DNA of 64,000 nt from the NCBI GenBank assembly GCA_004794655.1, contig SMMW01000622.1:6571501-6635500 (forward strand), written 5' to 3'. Shown one piece after another: positions 25,357-36,516 of this stretch. The stretch is from Marisa cornuarietis. Its lineage: Eukaryota > Mollusca > Gastropoda > Architaenioglossa > Ampullariidae. Within the stretch, counting starts at the first letter, position 1; each line of letters starts with the position of its first letter. The position numbers and the translations under genes are program-made. The notes beneath the pieces were generated by a model that saw nothing but the letters and a program-made list of their open reading frames with translations, made no database searches and had not been told where the DNA came from.

Positions 25357-27050
25357 GTATGCCGAACTTAAGAGACAAGCAAACAACAATAGGGATCATA
25401 ACTCACTAGACTAAAGCTTAAGACCTGCCCTTTAAGGTAACAACGTGAGCTTAAGCCATTTTGTTTTTAAAACGTACCACGTATATTATTATTATTATTA
25501 TATGAAACCACAAAACACCACCAGACCAAACCACGATTGTCATTTCTTTGCGCTGGTATTTGTTATAAATGACACTTTTTGTAGAACCTGAGAAAATGCG
25601 CTGCAGTGGTGCGCACAAAGCACAATCGTGACCTTTTACGACTAGACTTGTGCAAACAGGCCGGGTAAGGATCAGGGTGAGGAGCTAGACAATTATGTCA
25701 CTTGTCGATAAACTTAAACTCTGCAAATAAGCTGCGTTTGTCGAAAGACAAGCGCAGAAAGCCTCCATAAATTCAATGTCAACTGAACCAATTTAAGATT
25801 TGATCCGGAAAAGCCTGGACATTATTCAGATGTTACACCTGATCTCTAAAGAAGGAAGTTTGCAAAAAATAAGTGTGTGAAGCTGTGTGTATTATGTGTG
25901 TGTACTTACGCTACCAAAAACTAAAAGTAATGATACTCATTAACACAGTGTCTATGGCACAGGAACGACAATTAAAAGAAGAACAGGATGAAGAAGGCTT
26001 GAACAATGGTTTCGCAAAAAACTGCTTTCACGCTGTTTCATGGTATTTTCCTTTTTGGAATTCAGGTGCCTACCCAGCTAGAGAATTAAAATACCATGAA
26101 CTAGAGGAAAAATGGGCAGAAGTTCTTCATCTCATTGTGAGAGCAAATTTAAGTAATACATGAATAACGTGACTATAACTTCAAAGGTATTATCCATAAG
26201 TAGGTCTGTCTGTTTATACTTATTTGAAAACATGACATCGAAACATGTTCGTACAAACTTTTTTGCTGAGAGACGAAATGGTATTAAATCTTATATGGGT
26301 TACAATTGCTATATTTTTCTTCGTTTTTAACTATGAACACTCAAAACAAACAAACAACTTTGGATGCACAGACATGACAGGTATCTCTGCACACCAAAGG
26401 AAAGACTGATCCCTAGAAACCCTAGTAATTATGCCCACAAAGGGACGTACGAGTAATGATCGCGTTGAATTCGCTAAAGACGCTTTCTTGGCCTAAGAGC
26501 CAACTAAAACCGCTTAACGCCTACGCCCGCCTTACGTACTGTACAGGGACACAGGTGGCGGAAGCGGGGGTGGATGGAAAACAGACGTTGGAGGTGGGGA
26601 ACCACAGGAATAGGTGGAGCGAAAAGTTGAGCTCTTGGGTAATCAGCGAGTTACAGCAGATAATAAAAAAATGCACGCAGGGCAGTACCCAAGAGAGAAA
26701 AAAATCAGTCAACTTATTTTCGGAAGGTAGGAGCAGGGGTTCTGGGGGGTTAGAAATTATCAAACTGGTCTTACTGGTGTTTTGAATGATGATTTTCTTT
26801 ATATCATCTCCTTTGATATCTGTAACTTTCTCCTTTTGAAGAGTTTAAAAAATGAGTATCGGAAAGTGAATGAATGAGAGCTGGAAGAGAAGAAAAAGCG
26901 AATGAAAGAGGAGGAAAAGGGAGGGGTAAAATAATAGAAGTGACAGAAGAGGGGGTTGTGGAAAAGAGGGGTGGAAGTTGAAGAGGGGAGGTAAGAGGCG
27001 GGGAGAGTGAGTGAGCGAGCGAGCGAGCGAGAGAGTGATAGACTACTTAC
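25357..27050 (-). other. Large intron, segment ending in a purine-rich tract
   Basis: An ATT run lies at 25484-25500. The open frame at 25873-26163 (+) has protein-like composition but no recognised domain. From about 26840 to 27040 the plus strand is almost all purine, ending in GAGC repeats; on the minus strand this is a pyrimidine-rich stretch directly after the candidate exon's donor. Confidence 0.5.
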
Positions 27051-27104
27051 CGTCGAGTCCCGTGACGTCACAGAGCGAGCTCCGCAGTGGTTGGGGTCTC
27101 CCAT
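27051..27104 (-). CDS. Candidate first coding exon of choline acetyltransferase
   Basis: On the minus strand an ATG at 27104 in a strong Kozak context (AGCATGG) opens 18 codons, MGDPNHCGARSVTSRDST, ending exactly at a consensus donor ACG|GTAAGT (intron from 27050). The end is phase 0, as needed to join the ChAT exon that starts at 9496, giving ...DST-KSLPKLPVP. Vertebrate ChAT also has a short, unconserved N-terminus before LPKLPVP. The exon sits in a GC-rich island with no other ATG for more than 250 bases upstream. Not proven: no conserved residues can be compared. Alternatives are an exon of another gene or a chance donor. Confidence 0.5.
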
Positions 27105-27420
27105 GCTGCTCGAGGCGGCGTGTGGCGAGGGGCCCGAAGACTGGGCGAGCGTTTGCTATGCTGGTGGTGCTCGCCTTCTCTTTCTGGCTCTGCAACAGTT
27201 TTGTAGAGCTGCCGTTTGTGGTAGTTGTAGCGAGCGCTGGTGGGGGTCGATGCTGCGGTGGAAAGGCGTGACGGTGGCGGCGGCTGTTGAGGGGGCTGGC
27301 CCTGCCCACTTGCGTGGCTGGCAGGCTTCCTCCTGCAGCCCGTACACTCCCAGAACCAATCGAAGTCCCCCGCTTCTCTAAGATGTGTTGACGCAGTAGA
27401 GAGTCTACCTGAACTGCAGG
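27063..27420 (-). promoter_or_regulatory. GC-rich candidate promoter/5' leader with CRE and CCAAT
   Basis: The island is clearly richer in GC and CpG than the surrounding sequence. It has a palindromic CRE (TGACGTCA, 27063-27070, inside the candidate exon), an inverted CCAAT box relative to the minus strand (27356-27360), and GC-rich boxes near 27290-27310. It could be an internal promoter like the downstream ChAT promoters of mammals. cAMP control is inferred from the CRE only. Three overlapping minus-strand open frames here (up to 139 codons) are explained by GC richness. Confidence 0.4.
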
Positions 27421-27719
27421 CTTGCCTAAAAAGTAGAAGTTTGGTATAATCGAAAAAGAGTGTCGCTAACACCGTATGTCGCACCATTGGTGACTTCGGG
27501 TGTTTGCTGGACCATTCTGACTAGAAAAATCGGACCATCTATGTTACCCGTAGAAGACTTTAAACAACGCCTATTTCTTATCTTGCTGTAATATTCTGAC
27601 TAAAGTTGACAAATTACGAAGGCTATTTTTCCATCTGTCCTAAACATTTCTGTGGGGACAAAGAACTAGGGCAAGAATGCGTCAGACGAATTCAAGATTT
27701 CAAGGTAACCTTTAAATGA

Positions 27720-29815
27720 CATCCTCTTTGACAGGTCCATCATCCCTAATGTTGATCTCAAACTACCATTTCCAACGCGCTTTCCGATTTCGCACAGACT
27801 CCACACTTTCTGATCACCCTGAACAAGAGATGGGAGTTCCTCTGCTTTTTAATATCGAACATAACAACGGTGTCCAATCTAGCTAACAAGGTATTGATAA
27901 CTCCTCATTTGTAGGCGAGTTTGCTTTCTACAGTCGTTGGAAAAACTTAAACCACAAGCCCAGATCTGTGTGAACAGCGTCCAGGACTAGTCAGTCAACA
28001 AAGGCTTCAGAGTCTCACAAACCAAAATAGAATGCATTAATTTATACAAAAACGAGGTTCCTTTCCTGATCAAAAAGTTGCTGCTGACGGTTCCAAAATT
28101 CAAGTTTCAGAACAAGTCAGATTGATTGGAGTCATTTTGACCAATGACTCTTCTTCCTATCAAACATGAAAAACCTTGGTACAGTATGTCAAAAGATTGA
28201 ACACTCTCAAGCATGTCAGCGCCACCTTTCTGGATGCTGACACTACAACAATGCTTATGGGTACATTGTGTAAGTTCTGCTCATCCATCTGAATTTTTAG
28301 GACTCCAAATCCACAATCATGAATTCTGCTTTGGTGCATTCCGTACCTATCTACCTCAAAGTGTAAACGCTACAGTAAGTGAACCTCCACTAGAAATCCC
28401 ACGTATACTCACAAATTTAAAAGCAAACTAACTGACGTTCTTCTCTTATGTTCTTCGGCTCCAGTATCCTAAAAATACATCAGCAGCATCGACCTAATCA
28501 TCCAACCCCTTCTTATCACCTTTTCCTTTGTAACTCTTCCATTCAAGACCTAAGTCAGTAGCCTAAGGACTCTACGGCACCTCTGACAATCATATTTAGA
28601 GCAACTCATGTCATACTGCAGTACGGAACTCCTTTCACCGATTGATCAAGTACACGAGAGAAACTGTACGCCATTCTTTACGCCTTACATTTCTCTATTT
28701 TTTCTCTCTCTTTCTCCTCCTTTCTTTTCTGTCTTCGATTTTAATTTCATGTGATTCCTTTTATAAACTTGAAACTATAGTAAAGCTAAAACTTATTTCC
28801 TTTTCCACCCTCTCTTTAAATATATTTACGACCTTCTGTCCAAACTGCGTTTAAACGAAAAATTCACCTCCTTTATGTAAATTCCTGGACACGAAGGTAT
28901 ACACGATAATAAATTAGCAGATAAAACCGCTTTAACGGTCATTTGCACATCAATATCTATAATCGCTACTTCTTTCATTTCTTACGAGGATCTTTGCCTA
29001 AAGTCTTTCGCTTCTTCCGATAAGCAACAAACGCTTTCCAGATTATTTTTAATCTCTCCTATTGCATACCCAAAATATCACACTGAAAAGACAGTTCTGA
29101 TTCGACTTCACCTTAGACATACAAACTTTTTCCATATCTTTCTGGTGCAAATAAAAAGATTTCCACGATGCATTTTACGCACTGTTTTGAGTCTTAACTT
29201 GTCCTGTAAACAACTGAGTCGAATTAGAAAAAGAAATCGTTCAGCTACCTCATTACATAACCTGTTTTGAAACGTTTGGACATATCTCATTCTTCAATGC
29301 TTTTGAAAAAATCTTAGTAATTCTCAACATTGCATCAAACACTAACAATTCAATTAGAATACATGTCTGTAGCATCTGCCCTCCAGCTTCTTATCTCACC
29401 TATTGCGGTTAAACGGTCTCTTCAAGATCAAATCCATCCATTCATCTGAGCTTATTAGCAGCTTTGTCATGATTGAAGGAAAGATTCGAAGCTGATGCAG
29501 AATATCTTTCATTCAATCATGACAAAGTTGCTAATAAGCAATAACAGTCATTGGTGAAGAAATTGCCTGTGTCCTGTTTTGTCTTGTCCAGACTGTCGTG
29601 TTTATATGGGAAAACTGGGTTGCCGATGTGACTGGCCTGAAATTCTCCAAAGAGCACCTTCCACAAAAGGTGTTTATCGTCAGAATGGTGTTCTAAACAT
29701 TTACTCTGTGATTTTTATTTCTTTTTAAAAATGTTTTTACATATTTTTGCTTGCCAAGCGTTCTGCGACTATTTTCAAGGGACTGATGACGCGAAATCAA
29801 GAATTTAAAAAGATT
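27720..29815 (+). pseudogene. Decayed Jockey-like non-LTR retrotransposon (RT and RNase H remnants)
   Basis: Recognisable pieces lie in order on the plus strand despite stops and frameshifts. A degraded polymerase box reads FVGEFAFYSR (27909-27938; the usual YxDD acids replaced). GFRVSQTKIECINLYKNE (28003-28056) corresponds to the post-catalytic NGxxxSxxKTxCxxF motif. VRLIGVILTND (about 28116) corresponds to the xxFLGVxxD motif. IPGHEGIHDNKLADKTA (28881-28931) is the RNase H motif W(I/V)PGHxGIxGNExAD, its Trp codon now a stop. LIRLHLRHTNFFH (about 29098) matches the RLRxGHTxxTH block. A 3' stretch GGGACTGATGACG at about 29779 resembles Jockey-clade 3' ends. It cannot encode an active protein. 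Confidence 0.82.
29450..29539. repeat. Large imperfect hairpin, 36-base arms
   Basis: 29450-29485 (GCTTATTAGCAGCTTTGTCA...) and 29504-29539 are inverted copies pairing at 34 of 36 positions around an 18-base loop. It lies inside the decayed retrotransposon. Confidence 0.9.
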
Positions 29816-32800
29816 TGAGTATTTCATTATTTAGAATAGAGAAAGTTTTTGTTTGTTTTTACTTTATGTTTATTTATCGAGATAAAATGATTACAAATTG
29901 ATTGAAGTCTTGGTTTCTTGACGTCAGATATTTCTCATGTCCCTGTCGATCACCTAATATTCTTTCTTTGTCAGATCGACATCGTGCAGTCGCTTCTCAT
30001 TATCCTCCCAACGCAGAAGGGGATGGGTGTAGGAACTCACTGTGTATGATAGAGGTATGTCGCAATTGGCTCTGTGTAGTAGATTTTATGTCTACCTTTG
30101 TAACCTCCGTTGCCACCATTGAACGGAGAAAATAAAGTATAAACATGCTCCTGGGCACCGTGCATCAGCCAAATGTATTCTGTGTCCAAACTATAGTTAA
30201 TATCAAAGACATGCGTTCATTAAAGTAAGAAAAATACGTGAAGACATACATTTACAAAAAACAGACATCTGATGCAAAACAAATCATGACTGCAATGGCG
30301 TAAGATTGGTATGACTGCAGTAACAGAAGAACTGAGAAATGTCCAGCGACGAAAGAGAAAGACGTGGCCAAGTCGACAGCTATTTCTGTCTGCAGTATCC
30401 CAGCCTGTCAGTAAGAGGGAGAAGAAGTAAGTCTTGCTAAACCAAACAACAAACGACTTTTATGTAGCACAGGTGATGTCACGGTAACCTCTGATTACGG
30501 CCCTCTGACTCCGAAAGATGCTTTGTGGCTCAACGATTCCAGCAATAGATTCCCTTTGCATATATTGTTGTGAAACATTTGCTTTATTACACAGATTTAC
30601 GTCCTTGGTTAAGAGCTTTTATTATACGCAAAGCTAGAAACCCTAAAATCTTTTTGAAGATCGATGTTCTTGCATGCATGAAGCTTTATTAATAAGCACG
30701 TGCAGGATATAATAACCTGAAATTACGCTGGCTTGTTTGTGACGTCATTGACATCTGAGCCGGTGGTGCAAGGAAATTGCACTCAGTTCTTCTCGTTATG
30801 GAAATGTCACGTGACCGCGTCAAATAAGAAAATCATTTGGGTGACCATACCTGGTCACAACCATGTGCACAATAACTGCATCAAAGATTTCTTCTAGTTA
30901 ATGATGTAATTTTCTTTAATGACAAAAAACATGGGTTTTTTTTCACTTCAACCTAACATTTGTGCGGTCACTATTATTTCGAGGCATTGTGAGGGTTAGA
31001 AACAGAAGAAAAGAATAAAAACAAGAAACAAGAAAAAGATATAGAAAAATAAAGAAATAAATGATAGACGAGAATTTATAAGGAAGAAAGGACAGATTCT
31101 CATAATTATCATTAGCAACAAGCACAGTTAAAGTTTTAATAGTTTTGGTAAATGTAATGACACTTTTCTATAAAAATTGAATTCACTAATGCAGTAGACG
31201 CAGTAATTTAAATTATATTTTTATAATGCATCGAGATCTACAAGTTTACTCTAAAGGGAGTCCCTCCTTTAACCTTTGCATAGACAGTAAAGACTGTTTA
31301 TATGATTAGGCGATCATGACAGTTGATGGTTTTGTCAAGGACACGCTCTGTAAGATCACACAACTAAATTCTGACAGGCTTTAGATGGTTGGGGGGTCTG
31401 GGTCCGTCGAGGACAGCCCCTCCCTTCTCCCTCCAACTTTGCTTCACTGAGATTAAGACGAAAACCCAAAAAGCTTTTGTGAATGTGAGTGTGAGTGTCC
31501 ATGCGTGTTTCCAATAGTGCGTGCATGTTCGCGTGCGTGTTCTTCTCTGTTGTCGAACGAGTCAGCTTGCACAGGACAAACATTCATCGCTATTACAGGT
31601 GTGACACTGTTACGACTACAGTAATTTTGACAGGAAAGAGTTTGGATCTGAAGAAGTTGCATTGAATTTCTTTCATTCAGTCAAGAATTTAGTATTGTGT
31701 GAAATATGACAAGAGTTCCGCGACTGTGATGCTGTCAGCAGTTAGTCATCTGGGACCACAGTTATGAACCAGTTTGCGTCCGGGTTAACTTTACCTCCGA
31801 TCTGCAGCTGTAGCCGTAGAAAGTCTTCAGTGACAGTAGCTGTTGATCATAAAAAACGGTAACCGCTACATTATCTAGACTTCCTCGATCTGAGCATGTT
31901 TGATGTTATAGGACTCTGCAGCATCTGAAGGTCCAAAGCCTGACACTAGAATAACTTCACCTCTGCGTCCTAACTACGCCATCAAATGATGTGACCACAG
32001 TGCGTTACCCCCGGCTACTGACAGTCTTCTGGACGGTACTGAGTTTCAATCCCTTTCATATTTCATATGTCACATATGAACGTGCCTTTTGGGTCGCCGA
32101 CCCTGGGAAATTTATGATAATTTTCATGCTGAGAAATGAAGTTAAAAAACAGGTTTTATCGACCCAGCCGTGGGGCAACAGACGTTAACCATTGTTACTT
32201 CCCACTGTCGTCTGATTACGGCCTTTCGCTTCTCTAAGATGGCGATGTATTCAACAACCCTAAGGCTTTTCGATCAGCAGAGTTGTATAAGACTCACACT
32301 TCAATCCTTATAATTCGTTAAATCGTGTCAGCACTTGAGATTTTTATTACTTTTTGTGTCCAGGTGTGTTCTTGCTATGGAAAGTAATTGTGCAAGCTGT
32401 TTCATGGACACTTACAGTGTCAGGCCATTGCACGAGCTTTATTTCCTACACAAGGTACAAGTACACGTACAATTGCAAACACGCTGGTTCATACACACAG
32501 TTCAAAACAAGCTGGTTACCATACTTTATTTTTTTTCTAATCGTTCAGCCCAGAGCCCAAGATCGATGGAAGATCGCAGGGTCACAGCGGTACCTATCAG
32601 TCTTGGTGTTTTTGAGTGCTCCTAGAAAACAAATATGTCTACAAGATTTCGCCAGATAGAAAAGAACACTGCAGACGATCCCGAAAATCGATCAGGAGAT
32701 TGGTGTTGCCAAGGGAGACGGTCTTCGATATATTTACAGTTCTACATCGCATTGCTCTTGTCCCCCGGAGAAGCTTCTGGGTTGAAACTGTAATGGTCAG

Positions 32801-35800
32801 GAGAGAAATTTAATGATCATCATTGAGGCCTGCTGCTTCCAGACCAATGCGCCATCCACATCGTCTCGCTCGCTGAAAGTGAGGCTAGCCTGTGGTGCAC
32901 TGCTCTGTCTGTATGTGCTGCATTTTACACCTAGTTATATATATATATATATTATGTATGAATGTGTAAGTGTGTGTGCGTGCAAAGTGTTGTCAGGAGC
33001 TAAGGATATTTGTGAATGCATTTGTAAGTGTTTACTGTGAAGACTTCGATAGTAACTCTACAATATTTCTCTAGATCCTAACAATTAACCTCTCTTTACG
33101 GGGCTATTTTTGCTTTTGTTTTTTTCTATTTGCGCACTTACCTTTTGCAAATGTTCACAGCTAAGTGTTAGTTAGAGTTAAACTAAATTATTTTCAACTA
33201 TATTTACCCCAAATCAAACTGTTGCAATGAACTTCATGACGTCTTTGATGAAGCTTTAAAATATTAGTCACCATCTGAATTGGCTGTTTTTTTCCCTGGC
33301 AACAAAGAGCTTGCGTGTACGTGTATTCGTGTAGACTATGGCGATCAACGTGCAAAGAAGACTATGTATCTTTCTTATAACGATCAGGCCATGCATTGGA
33401 CTGCCCTGTAACTGATTGCCTTCAGCAGCTATTGTGTTTATCAAAAAAAGGACCCAAGGATCAGACATAAAGGTGTAAAGAAGAAATATGCCCCACTTAT
33501 CTGAAATGGTGGAGATAGATATTTTACTGAGGCCGTACTGCAAAGATGTATGCAGTGTTAATGATAAGAAAACTTCCTGTACTGTCTTCGGGGCACATGA
33601 ATACAAAAAAGGCGATACGAGCTTGGGGTGAGACGAGAAGGGAAAAGTAAGAAAAAGAAGAACTGAAGCAAAGCTGTACACGAATCCCCCTCACTTGCAG
33701 ATCGATCGGCGAGGGGTAATCAAGTTGCACGCAGTGCTAAGTGGCTGGTCGTCCGGCCGGCCGCGTCCCGCGGGACTGGGCAAGGGGCCAGGACGCCAGA
33801 GAGAAAGTGATTTCAAGTCGGCGGGAGAAAGTGAGAATTGATGAACCCTATAAATGATAAGTGAAATTTAAAGCCCGATCCCCAGCAATCCGTCATTTTC
33901 GCCCGTCGGACGAGATGCAAAGTGACATCAGCGTCCTCGGTACTGTCAGGTTCATCCGCAGCAAACCTGCAAATAGTTCAGGAATTGTCGTCTTCTTGCT
34001 AGGTCCTCAGTGTTGCAGTCTCCCTTACTCTAGTATTTAGCTAAAATATTTTTTTTTCTTTCTTCCTTTCTACATCTTTGTATATCAATCTATACATCGC
34101 TTTTTATTTATATTGTTACCGTTTATCTCTCACTCTCCGTTTGTTTATTCACATATTCCTATCATCAACTAAAACTTACTTTTTAAGACAGAAAATAAAA
34201 GCAGAACACAGCATTGTGAGATTAAGGAATGGATGGGGAATGACAAACTTTCAAAATGTAACAGAGAGATTTGTTGTTGTGCAATGCAGATAGTGATGTC
34301 AAATCTTTCACAGAGAATGGAAAGAGATAATAACTCAAATATTTAACGCAGAACAACATGCTAAACAGACAAGAACGGCACAAAAATCTCACGAGAAATC
34401 TTGAGTAGGGACGAGAATAATGCACTAATTAAGTAAACGTTGAATAAATTAACGCAGAACGTTTCATGGACGCGACAAGATAATTCATTATTCAATACAA
34501 AAAGTGCTGCAGGTCTGTTAAATACTTCACCAATTTACTTTTCTTTAATTTTTCGAGCGAACAAGTTTAGTTCATCACAAAATATGGATTAACCAAATCG
34601 TTTTGAAAGAGTTTGAGAACGAGTAGTTTCAAAACTTTTTATTCGATGTCGCAGATGTAGATTGTGTAAGCAACGGCTTATTACTCAAAGCGCTTAATTT
34701 AGCTGTCGTCTTTACTTATGTAAGTATTTAAATATTAAGTAAAGCTCCACCCCGCCACCCGAAGCTCCCGAACCACAACCCACGACGGTCTCGTTTAGGA
34801 TAAGTAATATGGACGGTACGTTCCACGAGCCTGTCAAAAACTTTTGAGCTGAATTAGTTGTGAACCTGCACGATGGCGGACTTAAGGACTAATTTCGTTG
34901 ACCACCACATCAAGCTCAGCATCCCTTGTTAGTCACGATCGCGTCGTGACGTCGTAGCGTCAGCCCCACACGCACCGTTACGAACCACTGTCAGGCACGT
35001 CACAACAGCACCGCCATTCAGCTACAAGGATTGAGGCTCATGGTCAGAGGAGGTTGAAAGAAGGAAGCAGGAGGAAAAAAAATCCTTCTTTTTTATTTTT
35101 CCCTTCGTTTGTGTCGTTATGGAATATGTTAGTTGTACAGGCAGGTTAATTTCCTAGTCGTTTGACAGCGATGTTGGTGATGTCAAGAATTGGAAAAAAA
35201 TGGCATCGGAAGATGTAGCGTCTTTCGTTGAGTATTGTATGCTGACGGTTTTTTTTAAACTTCCCACCATTAGCTATAATGACTGTGCTGGTAAAAACCG
35301 TTGCGGAAATGCTCGTTTTGTGGCCCAGTGTAGAAAGCGCTTGGCTCTGACAAATCGAACACAATCTTGGCAGTCTGCCGTTGCAGGACGCGATGCTCTG
35401 GTGGAGATTTTCGCTTATTTTGCCCCTAATCAGGGTCTTTTCGAACAATTTAATCTGAGTTCATTCGTGCGCAAAAAACAAATAAGTGACCAGCCAGTTG
35501 CCTGGGAAAGGTTTCCAGATTTTTCAGTGTCAAGTGAAGCAGTTTGTTTTCTAAGCATGGCCAGGCTTTCCTAACTGCCGTCCAAGGAGAGGCCAGTTGC
35601 ACAACACATTTGTAATTTTAAACATGTTTAGGTCTGTAATCCATTTAGATGACCAGTTTATAGAACCACAGCACACTGCGTAATATTGGAACTTTTAAAG
35701 CTAAAACTGTTTTAAAAGAGATAAAACTGTTGAGTCAGACTTTTGTTCCTCTAAGCGTAATTTTTCATATGCTTTGATGCAACAGTCTACGAGCGATATT

Positions 35801-35981
35801 TAAACGACTTTTTAAATTTTGTTTTTTAAGTTTAAGTTGTAGAAACGTGTTGTGCAACTAGCCCCAAGAATTCAAGACACGAGAAACAAAACCAAGTTTC
35901 TTTGTCAAGATGATTAAAAAATGTTCTCCAATACTTCTCCAGAATTTTGCAATCGGACTTTAAGACTTTTCGGAGGTTTGA
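29816..35981 (-). other. Large intron, unannotated segment
   Basis: AT-rich sequence with a short AT run (32938-32951). Open frames at 33268-33681 (-) and 35200-35574 (+, 124 codons) show no domain that I recognise. A G/C-rich patch lies at 33745-33790. Nothing else is supported. Confidence 0.5.
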
Positions 35982-36434
<453 letters not shown>

Positions 36435-36489
36435 AAACAAAACAAAAAATCTGCAATTCCCGAAGACGTTCTTATTAATCACGAGTATG

Positions 36490-36516
36490 CAAGCAAGCAA
36501 GCAAGCAAGCAAGCAA
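36490..36516. repeat. (AAGC)n microsatellite
   Basis: About seven AAGC units 55 bases after the CTAT array. Confidence 0.95.

Noticed and set aside
27043..27487. Three overlapping minus-strand frames of up to 139 codons in the GC-rich island
   Set aside because: They are of low complexity (Pro, Arg, Ser) and two end before the splice donor. Only the short frame starting at 27104 fits the donor phase and ChAT.
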